64,000 nt of DNA from Phosphoribacter sp037045045 (GTDB lineage: Bacteria; Actinomycetota; Actinomycetes; Actinomycetales; Dermatophilaceae), in assembly GCA_037045045.1 (NCBI GenBank), contig JBAOHL010000003.1, forward strand, positions 496,001-560,000, read 5' to 3'. Below the pieces are notes generated by a model. It was not told the origin of the DNA. It saw only the letters and a program-made list of their open reading frames with translations, and made no database searches. A program made the position numbers and the translations under genes. Of this stretch, positions 40,675 through 50,565 are shown in pieces (the stretch's first letter is position 1; each line of letters begins with the position of its first letter).

Positions 40675-42174
40675 TCACGTCACCGGCCGACTGCCCGAAG
40701 CCGGCAGGGTCCGCAACCGAGCGGTGAACCGGACCCGCGTTCCGGACGGTTCTGCGGCCCCCCAAGTGATCTTTCCCCGCAGGTCCGCCACGAGCGACTG
40801 CACGATCTGAGTGCCCAGGCCCTTGGCCTTGGGCAGGCGCCCGCCCGGCAGTCCCGGTCCATGGTCGGTGATCGTCACGGTGAGCAGATCCTCCTTCACA
40901 CGGTCCTTCCCCCGGCGCACGTCGACATCGATGGTGCCGCCCTGGCTGCCGGCTCCGTGTTCCACGGCGTTCTGGACGAGCTCGCTGACGACCATGGCCA
41001 GCGACGTGGCGTCCTCGGCTCGCACTCGCCCGAAGGATCCGGTGCGTCGCGCCGTCACCGGCTGCTCGGTCGTGGCGACGTCGACGATGGCGTGGACCGC
41101 GAGGTCGACGACTTCGTCGAAGTCGACGGTCTCGTCGAGACCGTGGCTGAGGGTCTCGTGGACGAGTGCGATGGTGCCGACCCGCCGCACCGCCTCCTGC
41201 AGGGCGGCCTGCCCCTGCGAGTCGGTCATCCGGCGGGCCTGCAGGCGCAGCAGCGCGGCCACCGATTGAAGGTTGTTCTTCACTCGATGGTGGATCTCGC
41301 GAATCGTCGCGTCCATGGTCAGCAGCTCCTGCTCCCGGCGACGCAGTTCGCTGATGTCGCGCAACAGGACGAGCGCCCCGAACCGTTGGCCCAACTCGGT
41401 CAGCGGGATGGCCCGCATCGAGATGACCGCCCCCGCGTTGGCCACTTCGGTGCGCCAGGGTTGGCGACCGGTGAGGACAAACGGCAGCCCCTCGTCGACG
41501 GACGCGACATCACGCATCACCGACGTGACGATCTGGGCCAGCGATGCACCGAGCACGTCGGCGTGGTGGCCCAGTCGGTGCACGGCCGACACCGCGTTCG
41601 GACTCGCGTACGTCACCACGCCGTCCACGTCGAGCCGGATCACGCCGTCGCCGACCCGTGGGGCTCCGCGTCGTAGCCCAGTCGGTGCCGCCGGGTGCGG
41701 GAACTCACCCACTGAGATCATCCGCGACAGGGCGTCGGCGGTGGCCAGGTAGGTCAGCTCGAGCCGGCTCGGGGTCCGCAACATCGACAGGTTGGTATGC
41801 CGCGTGAGCACCGCGATCGCCCGACCGGACCGCACGACGGGAATGGTCTCCTCGCGCACCGGCGTGTCCTCGCCCCACTCCGGATCACGGTCACGGACGA
41901 TCCGCCCCTCGCGGTAGGCGGTCTCGAGCAGGTGTGCCCTACTGCGGGTAGCCGAGCGGCCCACCTGGTCTCGGAAGTAGACCATCGGGCCGGTCGTCGG
42001 GCGCACGTGCGCGACCGCCTGCCAACGCACCGGCGAGGAGCGCACCCACAGGACGAGATCGGCGAAGGACAGGTCCGACAGCAGCTGCCAGTCGCTGACC
42101 ACGAGGTGCAGCCATTCGGCGTCCTGGGCCGGCAGGTCGGCGTTCTCGGCGATGATCTCGGCGAGCGTCGGCAC
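40675..42174 (-). CDS. pdtaS: Sensor histidine kinase, PdtaS type
   Basis: 499-residue soluble kinase. An N-terminal GAF-like domain (about 1-150; TLAEIIAENADLPAQDAEWL) and a PAS domain (about 165-285; GVIRLDVDGVVTYASPNAVS) precede a HisKA_2 dimerisation helix with the phospho-accepting His in REIHHRVKNNLQSVAALLRL (about residue 293) and a HATPase_c domain (ELVQNAVEHGAG; DHGPGLPGG). PdtaS signals to the ANTAR RNA-binding regulator PdtaR, encoded elsewhere. The GTG at 42174 has a poor ribosome site, so the start is less certain. It is convergent with whiB1, as in Mycobacterium. Confidence 0.91.
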   Translation of the reverse strand: MPTLAEIIAENADLPAQDAEWLHLVVSDWQLLSDLSFADLVLWVRSSPVRWQAVAHVRPTTGPMVYFRDQVGRSATRSRAHLLETAYREGRIVRDRDPEWGEDTPVREETIPVVRSGRAIAVLTRHTNLSMLRTPSRLELTYLATADALSRMISVGEFPHPAAPTGLRRGAPRVGDGVIRLDVDGVVTYASPNAVSAVHRLGHHADVLGASLAQIVTSVMRDVASVDEGLPFVLTGRQPWRTEVANAGAVISMRAIPLTELGQRFGALVLLRDISELRRREQELLTMDATIREIHHRVKNNLQSVAALLRLQARRMTDSQGQAALQEAVRRVGTIALVHETLSHGLDETVDFDEVVDLAVHAIVDVATTEQPVTARRTGSFGRVRAEDATSLAMVVSELVQNAVEHGAGSQGGTIDVDVRRGKDRVKEDLLTVTITDHGPGLPGGRLPKAKGLGTQIVQSLVADLRGKITWGAAEPSGTRVRFTARLRTLPASGSRPVT

Positions 42175-42247
42175 AGCGGCAGCGTAACTGCCACCGCCGC
42201 CCCAGCTGACCGCACGGGTGCCGACGGCTTGACGGCGCCGACCGGTG

Positions 42248-45200
42248 CTATGCGGTTCCGGCGCGCACCACCGCGCGGAGGGTCCGCAAGGCGACCGACA
42301 ACGCGGCGATGTTCGACGTCTCCAGCCGCTGGATTCCCCGCAGCCCGGCCATCGCGCGGCTGACGGCGTCGTCGTTGGCTGTGGCCCACTGGTCGACCCG
42401 CGTCGCGGCGTCGTCCTCGGGTCGGCTCCCGGCCAGCACCGCCCGGGTGAGCTGGTCGAGGACGGCATACAGGTCGTCGCGCATCGCGCCACGCGCCAGG
42501 GCGTCCCATCGGTCCTCGCGAGGCAGGTGGCCCACCTTGACGAGCATGTCGTCGATCCCGAAGCGTTCGGACGCCTGACAGTAGACGCCCAGGACCGCGG
42601 CGGGATCGGCCTGGCATTCGCTGGCGATCTCACCGACGTCCAACAGTGAAAAGACGTCGAGCAAGGCCGCCGTGCGGATTGCCAACGGTTGCGGAATACC
42701 CGTCGCGACGAGCTCCTTGGTACGCGACTGCAGACGCTCTCGCTCGCTGCCCTGAAGGACCTCGGGGACTTGTGGAGCGAATGTGGCGATCAGCGGCGCG
42801 AACCGGTCCACTTCGGCAGCGACGTCCAGATGCGCCGGTCGGGTCGTGAGGAACCAGCGGACCGACCGGTCGAGAAGCCGACGGAACTCGAGGTACAACG
42901 TGGTCTGGTCGTCGGTGGACACCTCGTTGTCGAGAGCCTCGACGCTCGCGACGAAGGAGGCGAGGTCGAAGACCTCGCGACAGATAACGAAGGCCCGGGC
43001 GATCTGCTCGGCCGGCGCCCCGGTTTCTTCGTGGGCGCGGAACGCGAAGCTCACGCCCCCCCGGTTAACCATCGAGTTCACCACTGCGTTGGTGATGATC
43101 TCGCGGCGCAGTGGATGGCGGGACAGCCCAGCGGCGTACTGCTCTTGGATCTCCCGGGGGAAGTACGCGACCAGAGTCTGGTGAAACCACGGGTCGTCGG
43201 GCAAGGGCGTGGGCAGCAGGGCGTTCTTGAGGTCGAGCTTGGCGTAGGCGAGGAGCACCGACAGCTCGGGCGACTTCAGCCCGAGGCCGTCCTTCTGGCG
43301 AGCGACGATCTCGGCATCGCTCGGCAGGTACTCCAGGCCTCGGTCGAGGTCGGCGTGCCGTTCGAGGTGGTGGAGGAGTCGCTGGTGGACCGGCAGCATC
43401 ACCGCGTCCTGGGCGCGCGCATTGCCGAGCAGGACGTTTTGCTCGTAGTTGTCGCGCAGCACCTGGGCGGCGACCTCGTCGGTCATGGCCGTGAGCACGG
43501 TGTTGCGTTGCTTGAGCGTCATGTCGCCGTCCCGGACCAGCTGCCCGAGCAGGATCTTGATGTTGACCTCGTGGTCGCTCGTGTCCACACCCGCGGAGTT
43601 GTCGATCGCGTCGGTGTTGATCCGCACGCCGGCAACGGCCGCCTCGATCCGGCCCAACTGCGTCGCTCCGAGGTTGCCGCCCTCCCCCACCACCCGGGCC
43701 TGCAGCTGGGATCCGTCGACCCGGATCGCGTCGTTGGCCCGGTCGCCGACCTCGAGGTTGCTCTCGGAGGCGGCTTTGACGTACGTGCCGATGCCGCCGT
43801 TCCAGAGCAGGTCCACCGGTGCGAGCAGGATCGCCTTCATGAGTTCGGCGGGCGTGAGCACCTGGACGTCGTGGTCCAATCCGAGAGCCGCCGCCATCTG
43901 CGGGGTGACCGGGACGGACTTCGCGGAGCGATCGAACACTCCTCCTCCGGCGCTGATCAGCGACCGGTCGTAGTCGGCCCACGAGGACCGTGGCAGGTCG
44001 AACAGGCGCCGCCGTTCGGCAAACGAGCTCACTGGGTCCGGGTCGGGGTCGACGAACACGTGCCGGTGGTCGAAGGCGGCGACGAGCCGGATGTGTTCCG
44101 ACAAGAGCATCCCGTTGCCGAAAACGTCGCCGCTCATGTCCCCCACGCCGACGACCGTGAAGTCGGTGGTCTGGGTGTCCACGCCGACTTCCCGGAAGTG
44201 GCGCTTGACCGACTCCCAGGCTCCGCGGGCGGTGATGCCCATGGCCTTGTGGTCATAGCCCGCCGAGCCGCCGGAGGCGAAGGCGTCGTCGAGCCAGAAG
44301 CCGTACTCCTGCGACTTGGCGTTGGCGATGTCCGAGAACGTCGCGGTGCCCTTGTCGGCCGCCACGACGAGGTAGGTGTCTCGGGGGTCGTGCCGCACGA
44401 CGTCCGGGGGGACGACGATGTCTTCCCCGACCCGGTTGTCGGTGAGGTCGAGCAACCCCGAGATGAACCACCGATACGACTCGATGCCCTCGGCAAGCCA
44501 GGCGTCGCGGTCCACCGCGGGGTCGGGCAGGGCCTTGGGGTAGAAGCCTCCCTTGGACCCGGTGGGCACGATGACGGCGTTCTTCACCATCTGCGCCTTG
44601 ACCAGGCCGAGCACCTCGGTGCGGAAGTCCTCCCGCCGGTCGCTCCAGCGCAGCCCACCGCGGGCCACCTTGCCGAACCGCAGGTGCACGCCCTCGACCC
44701 GCGGGCTGTAGACCCAGATCTCGAACATCGGCCGGGGCGCGGGGAGGTCGGGGATCATCTTCGGGTCGAGCTTGAGGCTGACGTACGGCTTGGGGGTACC
44801 GTCCGTCCCTCGCTGGTAGTAGTTCGTCCGCAGTCCCGCGAGCACGACGGCCAGCAGGGCCCGCACGATCCGGTCGTGGTCGAGGCTGCGCACGCCGTCG
44901 AGGGCCTGCTCGATCCGGGCCGTGGTCGCCTCGGAGTCGGCGGCCCGGTCGGGGCCTGCCGCCCCGGCATACCGGCTCGGGTCGAACCGCGTCTCGAACA
45001 GGTCCACGAGCAACCGGGCCAGGCCGGCGTTCGTCACGAGGGCGGACTCGACGTAATCCTGCGAGAAGGTGGACTGCGTTTGACGCAGGTACTTGGCGAC
45101 CATCCGCAACACGACCACTTGGCGCCAGGTCAACCCGGCGGCCAGGACGAGAGCGTTGAAACCGTCCGATTCGGCCTGCCCGCTCCACACGGCGCCGACG

Positions 45201-47119
45201 GCGTCCTGGAATCGCGCGCGGACATCGTCACGCGCCGAGCCGCCCCCCCACGTGTCGGAGGAGTCGGCGCGCAGCCCGAAGTCGTAGACGAACACCCGGG
45301 CCCCGTCGGCCCGGTTGACCTCGTAGGGCCTCTCGTCGGTGACCTCGACCCCGAGGTGGGTGAACAGCGGGAGGATCTGGGTCAGCGAAAGGGAGCCTCG
45401 GCGGTAGAGCTTGAAGCGCCGTTCGGAACGTGGCGCACCCGGCTCGTGGTACAGGTTGAGCTCGACCGCCTCGTCGGTGTCCAGCGCCTCGATCCGCTGG
45501 ATGTCCGCGACCGCGATACGCGGGTGGAAGTCCTCCTTGTACGCCTCCGGAAAGGCCTTGCCGTAGAGGCCGGTGAACCGCGCCCCGGCCTCCTCCCCGT
45601 GTTCGGCGCGGGCTGCCTCGACGAGGTCCTCGTCCCACGTACGGGTCGCGTCGACGAGTTCTCGCTCGAGCACACCGACGTCGACCTTGGGCAATTGCTG
45701 ACCGGACGGCAGGCGTAGGACGAAGTGCACTTGGGCGAGGGCCGACTCGCTCACCCGGGTGGTGTAATCGACCGTTTGCGCCCCGAACGCCTTGCGCAGC
45801 AACGCTTCCATCCGCAGACGGACGGCGGTGTTGTAACGGTCCCGCGGCAGGTACACCATCGCCGACATGAACCGGCCGTAGACGTCCGGCCGCAGGAAGA
45901 TGCGCGTGCGGATGCGCTCGCGCAAGTGCAGGACCATTTCGGAGATCTCGGCGAGCTGGGGCGCGCTCATCTGGAACAGTTCGTCGCGCGGATAGGACTC
46001 GAGCAGTTGGAGCAGGTCCTTGCCCGAGTGGCTGTCCCGCGTGAAGCCGAGGTCGGCGAGCACCTGGTCGGCCCGGTCGCCGAGGATCGGGATGTCGAGG
46101 ATCGATTCGGTGTATGCCGCCGCGGCGAACAGGCCGAGGAAGCGGAACTCCCCGTCGACGGCCCCGCTCCCGTCGAACGTCTTCACGCCGACGTAGTCGA
46201 GATATGCCGGCCGGTGGACAGTGGCCCGGGAATTGGCCTTCGTGATGATGAGCAACTGCGGCTCCCGGGCCTTGAGCTGTGCATCGGGACCGAGCCGGGC
46301 GAAGGACTGCGAGCCGGCCCGGTCGTAGCGCAGCAGCCCGAGGCCGGTCGAAGGCACCGGGTGCAGTTCGTCCGTGCCGTCGATGTCGACGAGACGGTAC
46401 TGCCGATAGCCCAGGAACGTGAAGTGGTTGTCGGCCAGCCAGTCGAGGAAGCGGACGGTCTGGTCGACCTCGTCGGCGGGCACGCCGGCAGGCGGGCTCT
46501 GGCCGAGCCGCTCGACGAGGCTGCGCACGTGCTCGCGCATCTTCGGCCAGTCCTCGACGGCGTCCCTGACATTGCCGAGAACCGCGGCCAAGTCTCGTGC
46601 GAGGGCGTCGAGTTCGGCCGCATCGCCGATCCGGTCGATCTCCAGGTACATCCATGATTCGACCGCCAGGCCGAACTCGCCCGCCGGCGGACGGTCGGTG
46701 TCGAGGATCTCCTCGAGCTGGCCGGTGACGTCCCGTCGCACGACGAGCTGGGGGTGCACGAGGAAGTACAGGCCGCGGTCTCGCCCGGTGACCGCCATCG
46801 TCACGGAGTCGACGAGGAAGGGCATGTCGTCGGTGACGACCTGCACCACGGTGTGGCCACTGACCCAGCCCTGTGACTCGACCGTCGGGTTGTATGCGGC
46901 GACCGCGGCCGTGCCGACCGGCCGATCACGGGCGAGGTCGCGATGCGACAGCGCGGCGCCGAGCAGGTCCTCCGGGTCCCGGGCGAGCAGGTCCTCGGTG
47001 CTCACGTGTCGGTAGTACCGCGCGAGGAAGGTCTCCAATCCCGGGCTCTGCCCCTTGCCGGCCAGCCGGGCGGCCGCCTGCAACACATGGAGTCGGGACT
47101 GCTCGAGCGATGTCGTCAT
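42248..47119 (-). CDS. gdh: NAD-specific glutamate dehydrogenase, large (L_180) type
   Basis: 1623-residue enzyme that deaminates glutamate to 2-oxoglutarate. N-terminal ACT-like modules (VVQVVTDDMPFLVDSVTMAV) occupy roughly the first 500 residues. The catalytic domain is near residues 730-1000, with GGLRWSDRREDFRTEVLGLV and VPTGSKGGFYPK (about 850). A Rossmann-type part follows (GVGDMSGDVFGNGMLLSEHI) and then a long helical C-terminus. The ATG at 47119 follows GAGGA; an in-frame start at 47146 lies upstream. It feeds the same 2-oxoglutarate pool as Kgd and GltA in this window. Confidence 0.95.
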   Translation of the reverse strand: MTTSLEQSRLHVLQAAARLAGKGQSPGLETFLARYYRHVSTEDLLARDPEDLLGAALSHRDLARDRPVGTAAVAAYNPTVESQGWVSGHTVVQVVTDDMPFLVDSVTMAVTGRDRGLYFLVHPQLVVRRDVTGQLEEILDTDRPPAGEFGLAVESWMYLEIDRIGDAAELDALARDLAAVLGNVRDAVEDWPKMREHVRSLVERLGQSPPAGVPADEVDQTVRFLDWLADNHFTFLGYRQYRLVDIDGTDELHPVPSTGLGLLRYDRAGSQSFARLGPDAQLKAREPQLLIITKANSRATVHRPAYLDYVGVKTFDGSGAVDGEFRFLGLFAAAAYTESILDIPILGDRADQVLADLGFTRDSHSGKDLLQLLESYPRDELFQMSAPQLAEISEMVLHLRERIRTRIFLRPDVYGRFMSAMVYLPRDRYNTAVRLRMEALLRKAFGAQTVDYTTRVSESALAQVHFVLRLPSGQQLPKVDVGVLERELVDATRTWDEDLVEAARAEHGEEAGARFTGLYGKAFPEAYKEDFHPRIAVADIQRIEALDTDEAVELNLYHEPGAPRSERRFKLYRRGSLSLTQILPLFTHLGVEVTDERPYEVNRADGARVFVYDFGLRADSSDTWGGGSARDDVRARFQDAVGAVWSGQAESDGFNALVLAAGLTWRQVVVLRMVAKYLRQTQSTFSQDYVESALVTNAGLARLLVDLFETRFDPSRYAGAAGPDRAADSEATTARIEQALDGVRSLDHDRIVRALLAVVLAGLRTNYYQRGTDGTPKPYVSLKLDPKMIPDLPAPRPMFEIWVYSPRVEGVHLRFGKVARGGLRWSDRREDFRTEVLGLVKAQMVKNAVIVPTGSKGGFYPKALPDPAVDRDAWLAEGIESYRWFISGLLDLTDNRVGEDIVVPPDVVRHDPRDTYLVVAADKGTATFSDIANAKSQEYGFWLDDAFASGGSAGYDHKAMGITARGAWESVKRHFREVGVDTQTTDFTVVGVGDMSGDVFGNGMLLSEHIRLVAAFDHRHVFVDPDPDPVSSFAERRRLFDLPRSSWADYDRSLISAGGGVFDRSAKSVPVTPQMAAALGLDHDVQVLTPAELMKAILLAPVDLLWNGGIGTYVKAASESNLEVGDRANDAIRVDGSQLQARVVGEGGNLGATQLGRIEAAVAGVRINTDAIDNSAGVDTSDHEVNIKILLGQLVRDGDMTLKQRNTVLTAMTDEVAAQVLRDNYEQNVLLGNARAQDAVMLPVHQRLLHHLERHADLDRGLEYLPSDAEIVARQKDGLGLKSPELSVLLAYAKLDLKNALLPTPLPDDPWFHQTLVAYFPREIQEQYAAGLSRHPLRREIITNAVVNSMVNRGGVSFAFRAHEETGAPAEQIARAFVICREVFDLASFVASVEALDNEVSTDDQTTLYLEFRRLLDRSVRWFLTTRPAHLDVAAEVDRFAPLIATFAPQVPEVLQGSERERLQSRTKELVATGIPQPLAIRTAALLDVFSLLDVGEIASECQADPAAVLGVYCQASERFGIDDMLVKVGHLPREDRWDALARGAMRDDLYAVLDQLTRAVLAGSRPEDDAATRVDQWATANDDAVSRAMAGLRGIQRLETSNIAALSVALRTLRAVVRAGTA

Positions 47120-47264
47120 GGGGTCCTCGAGGCATCGGCGGGGCACGGCGGTGTGCGCGTGCCGAGCCTACCCATGCTGTCCGGATGCTGGAATGGTCGT
47201 TCGTCCTGTCCGGGCGCCGTGGTCGGGGCTCGCTACGGCCGGCGCCCGTGCGAGCGGCCGGCCT

Positions 47265-47430
47265 GTGCGGACCTTCGGCGGTGCGGACCTTCGGCGGTGG
47301 GGACCTTCGGCGCTGCGGACCTGCGGCGGTGCGGATGGTGGGCGGACGAGGACTTCGCGGTGATGGACTTCGCGGACGAGGACTTCGCGGTGAAGGACCC
47401 TCGCGGTGAAGGACTTCGCAGTGGAGAACC
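47265..47430. repeat. Short tandem repeats (16-bp then 15-bp units) between divergent genes
   Basis: Five units of 16 bp (GTGCGGACCTTCGGCG at 47265, 47281, 47297, 47313 and 47329, the later ones diverged) pass into about five units of 15 bp (GACTTCGCGGTGAAG-like, to 47430). The array fills the region between gdh and the small-protein pair. One plus-strand frame through it is open and reads pentapeptide-like (ADLRR, DFAVK), but no start or ribosome site supports translation. The rest of 47120-47467 shows no gene. Confidence 0.8.
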
Positions 47431-47482
47431 TCGGCGGCGGCTGCCGGAGCCGCCCTATCCTCGGGCAGTGGCTCCGCTCCCG

Positions 47483-47746
47483 ATGTCGCCCAGTTCTCCC
47501 GAGGCTCGGCTGGCCGAGCTCGTCTCAATCGGCGCGGACGCTCTCGCCGCGATAGACCCGGTGTTCGGCGAGCATCGGCTCCAGGTGGCCGCCGACCGGT
47601 TCGTCGACCGCGCCTGCGCTGCCCTGTCGGCACTCGCGAAGGCCGCCGAGTCGAGACGACGGGACGACGACCACGGCGACATCGGCGGGCCCGGAAACCT
47701 CGACGACCAGGGGCGCGGCATACCACCGCGGCGGGCGCGATGGTGA
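47483..47746 (+). CDS. Small unrecognised protein, first of a pair
   Basis: About 87 residues from the ATG at 47483 (a GTG at 47468 is an alternative). The first 55 residues look folded and helical (EARLAELVSIGADALAAIDP, ADRFVDRACAALSALAKAAE), followed by a charged tail (RRRDDDHGDIGG). No domain is recognised. Its end overlaps the next gene by seven bases (ATGGTGA), implying a two-gene operon. The frame continues open upstream through the tandem repeat, which I consider non-coding. Confidence 0.6.
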   Translation: MSPSSPEARLAELVSIGADALAAIDPVFGEHRLQVAADRFVDRACAALSALAKAAESRRRDDDHGDIGGPGNLDDQGRGIPPRRARW

Positions 47747-48207
47747 GCGAGACCTTCCCCGCGGACCCGGCCGCATGCTCACGGCTCGGTGGCGCGCTGC
47801 GCAGCCTGGCCCAACGCCTTGCCGAGGTGGCGGTCGACCTTGCGGACGAGGCGCTGCGTCGAGACGTGGAGGCGACCCTGTCCACCCTGGACATGATCGG
47901 CGGCCTCGTCCAAGGACACGCGCAAGACCTCTCCGAGGTCGCCGCGTCGAGCCGTCGCCTGACCGAGCGTGCGCAGGCGGTTGGCCTGCAGGTGAGCGAG
48001 GGCCGCGTCGTCGAGCCGCTGGGCCCGGTCTCCGCCGACGCCGCCCGGCGACGGCTGGCCGCCCAACCCGGCCTGCAAAGCCAGGCCGACCGGATCGCCT
48101 CCCGGATCGGCAAGGCCCGCGCAGGCCTCGCCCGGGCGCTGGACCAGGCCGGCCGTGACCTGGAGGTCTGCACGGCTCGGGTGAGCGATGGCCTCCGCAC
48201 CGGCTGA
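47740..48207 (+). CDS. Helical unrecognised protein, second of a pair
   Basis: 155 residues, almost entirely predicted helix (RSLAQRLAEVAVDLADEALR, GHAQDLSEVAASSRRLTERA, QADRIASRIGKARAGLARAL), with no signal peptide, membrane segment or metal motif. Its size and helical hairpin pattern recall WXG100/ESX-like or coiled-coil scaffold proteins, but no WXG motif is present. The start ATG at 47740 overlaps the preceding gene. It is followed 19 bp later by the DUF2505 gene, so all three may be cotranscribed. Confidence 0.65.
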   Translation: MVSETFPADPAACSRLGGALRSLAQRLAEVAVDLADEALRRDVEATLSTLDMIGGLVQGHAQDLSEVAASSRRLTERAQAVGLQVSEGRVVEPLGPVSADAARRRLAAQPGLQSQADRIASRIGKARAGLARALDQAGRDLEVCTARVSDGLRTG

Positions 48208-48226
48208 GGGCAAGTAGCCTCCTGGT

Positions 48227-48718
48227 GTGCACATCACCGAGCGCTACGAGTTGCCCGCCCCGCCGGACAAGGTCTTCGCCATGCTGACCGACGAGGAGTT
48301 CGTCGCCCGCAAGTGCGCCGCCCAGCACGCCATCCGACACAGCGGCACCGTCCACCGCCACGGTGACGGCGCGAAGGTCGTCGCCCATCGGGAGTTGCCC
48401 ACGGGCGGATTCCCCGACTTCGCCAAGGCCCTCGTCGGGCACACCATCCACGTCACCGAGACCGTCGAGTGGTCACCCGCCCGCTCTGACGGCACCCGGA
48501 CGGGCAAGCTCACGGTACACATGGGCGCGGCGCCGATCGGCGTCCACGGCACGATCACCCTGGCCCCGGGGGGCGCCGGCTCGGTGATCACCTACAGCGG
48601 CGACCTCAAGGCCCGGGTGCCGTTCATCGGCGGCCGGGTCGAGAACGCCGCCAAGCCCACCCTCGTGGCCGGCATCCACAAGGAGCGCGACACCGGAGCC
48701 GACTGGCTGGCCGAGTAG
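48227..48718 (+). CDS. DUF2505 (START-like) protein
   Basis: 163-residue actinobacterial family with a helix-grip/START-like fold that probably binds a hydrophobic ligand. The N-terminus ITERYELPAPPDKVFAMLTD and the mid-region VTETVEWSP and GTITLAPGGAGSVITYSGDL are typical. The start GTG 48227 follows AGCCTCCTG, with an overlapping GTG two bases earlier out of frame. Ligand unknown. It converges with pruA. Confidence 0.85.
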   Translation: MHITERYELPAPPDKVFAMLTDEEFVARKCAAQHAIRHSGTVHRHGDGAKVVAHRELPTGGFPDFAKALVGHTIHVTETVEWSPARSDGTRTGKLTVHMGAAPIGVHGTITLAPGGAGSVITYSGDLKARVPFIGGRVENAAKPTLVAGIHKERDTGADWLAE

Positions 48719-48826
48719 CACTGCCCGCCGCAGCCCTCCGCGGGCCATGGATGCCGCCGGCCGGCGCGGATGTGCCTCGACCGGGTGTGCTTCGAGCGAG
48801 CGCGACGCGGCATACCCGCCGGGAGT

Positions 48827-50455
48827 TCAGCCCATCGAGGGGTAGCGGTAGTCCGTCGGTGGCACGAAGGTCTCCTTGATCGAGCGGACCGACGTCCAGC
48901 GCAACAGGTTCTGGGCGGCGCCGGCCTTGTCGTTGGTCCCGGAGGCCCGGCCCCCGCCGAAGGGCTGTTGCCCGACGACCGCACCGGTCGGCTTGTCGTT
49001 GATGTAGAAGTTGCCCGCGGCGAAGCGCAGCGCCTTCGTCGCGTGCGCGATCGCGGCCCGGTCCTGGGCGATGATCGACCCGGTGAGCGCGTAGGGGGCA
49101 AACGACTCCATCTGCTCGAGCATCCGGTGATAGGACCGGTCGGGGTAGACGTGGACGGACAGGATCGGCCCGAAGTACTCGGTGCGCAACGACTCGTCGG
49201 TCGGGTCCTCGACCTGCAGGACGGTCGGGCGCACGAAGTAGCCCTCGCTGTCGTCGTAGCTGCCGCCGGCGACGACCCGGATGCCCGGGGTCGCGTGGGC
49301 CCGGTCGATCGCCGCCTTGTGGTCGGCGAACGCCCCGGCGTCGATGACCGCGCCCATGAAGTTCGTCGGGTCGGTGACGTCGCCCTGGGTGAGCCCGTCG
49401 ACCTCGTCGGCGAGGGTGTCGCGCAGCCGCCGCCAGATCGAGGCCGGCACGTAGGCCCGCGAGGCTGCCGAACACTTCTGGCCCTGGAACTCGAACGCCC
49501 CACGCACCAGCGCCGTCCGCAGCACCTCGGCGTCGGCCGACGGGTGGGCGACGACGAAGTCCTTGCCGCCGGTCTCGCCGACGAGACGCGGGTAGGTGCG
49601 ATAGCGCCCGATGTTCTGGCCGACCTCGGCCCACATCGAGTGGAAGACGCGGGTCGAGCCGGTGAAGTGGATGCCGGCGAAGTCGGGGTCGGAGAGCACG
49701 GCGTTCGACAGGGTCGCTCCGTCGGAGGTGACGAGGTTGATGACCCCGGGCGGCAGGCCGGCGGCCTGCAGCAGCAACATCGTGTAGTGGGCGGCCAGTT
49801 GTTGGGTCCGCGCCGGCTTCCACACGACGGTGTTGCCCATGAGCGCCGGAGCGGTCGGGAGGTTTCCCCCGATCGCGGTGAAGTTGAACGGGGTCACCGC
49901 GTAGACGAAGCCCTCGAGGGAGCGGTAGTCGGTGCGGTTCCACACCCCCTTGGAGTTCAGCGGCGGCTGCTCGCGCAGGATCTGCTCGGCGAAGTGGGCG
50001 TTGATCCGCCAGAAGTCGATGAGTTCGCACGCCGAGTCGATCTCGGCTTGGGCGATGGTCTTGCTTTGGCCGAGCATCGTCGCTGCGTTGAGGGTGGCCC
50101 GCCACGGACCGGACAGCAGTTCCGCGGCCTTGAGCAGGATCGCGGCCCGGTCGGCGAAGGCGAGATCGCGCCACATCGGGGCGGCGGCCTTCGCCGCGTC
50201 GACGGCGCTTCGGGCTTGCTTCGCATCGACGAGACCCATCATGCCGAGCCCCTTGCGGTGCGCGTGGGGTTGGACGACGGTCGCGCCCCGTCCCGAACCC
50301 ATGACCGCCCGCCCCCCGATCGTGCTCGGCAGGTCGGCGCATTCGCTGCCCATGCGGGCCAGTTCTCGGTCGAGGTCGGCGCGCTCCGGGCTGCCGGGGG
50401 CGTAGCCGAGGACGGGCTCGTTGGCCGGCGCGGGGACACGGGGGTAACCGTCCAT
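48827..50455 (-). CDS. pruA: L-glutamate gamma-semialdehyde dehydrogenase (P5C dehydrogenase)
   Basis: NAD-dependent aldehyde dehydrogenase oxidising glutamate semialdehyde to glutamate, the second step of proline catabolism. 542 residues from the ATG at 50455 (AGGAG nine bases upstream). The active-site Cys is in FEFQGQKCSAASRAYVP, the conserved Glu in LVGETGGKDFVVAH, and the cofactor-binding region in VVWKPARTQQLAAH. It is the stand-alone form, with no proline dehydrogenase domain; no putB/prodh gene is in the window. Its glutamate product could feed the neighbouring Gdh. Confidence 0.94.
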   Translation of the reverse strand: MDGYPRVPAPANEPVLGYAPGSPERADLDRELARMGSECADLPSTIGGRAVMGSGRGATVVQPHAHRKGLGMMGLVDAKQARSAVDAAKAAAPMWRDLAFADRAAILLKAAELLSGPWRATLNAATMLGQSKTIAQAEIDSACELIDFWRINAHFAEQILREQPPLNSKGVWNRTDYRSLEGFVYAVTPFNFTAIGGNLPTAPALMGNTVVWKPARTQQLAAHYTMLLLQAAGLPPGVINLVTSDGATLSNAVLSDPDFAGIHFTGSTRVFHSMWAEVGQNIGRYRTYPRLVGETGGKDFVVAHPSADAEVLRTALVRGAFEFQGQKCSAASRAYVPASIWRRLRDTLADEVDGLTQGDVTDPTNFMGAVIDAGAFADHKAAIDRAHATPGIRVVAGGSYDDSEGYFVRPTVLQVEDPTDESLRTEYFGPILSVHVYPDRSYHRMLEQMESFAPYALTGSIIAQDRAAIAHATKALRFAAGNFYINDKPTGAVVGQQPFGGGRASGTNDKAGAAQNLLRWTSVRSIKETFVPPTDYRYPSMG

Positions 50456-50565
50456 GCCGATGGCTCCTGTCTGCGTCGAGCGGGCTGTGCCGTCCATCGT
50501 GTCACGCGCCACGACCTCGCCGAGGCGGCTCGCGTGCATCGGTGCGGCGTGACAGGCTGGGCGCC

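Noticed and set aside
40675..42633. Longer PdtaS form starting at 42633
   Set aside because: The added 150 residues overlap the 3' end of gdh and are Arg/Pro-rich; the GAF-like domain starts at TLAEIIAENADL.
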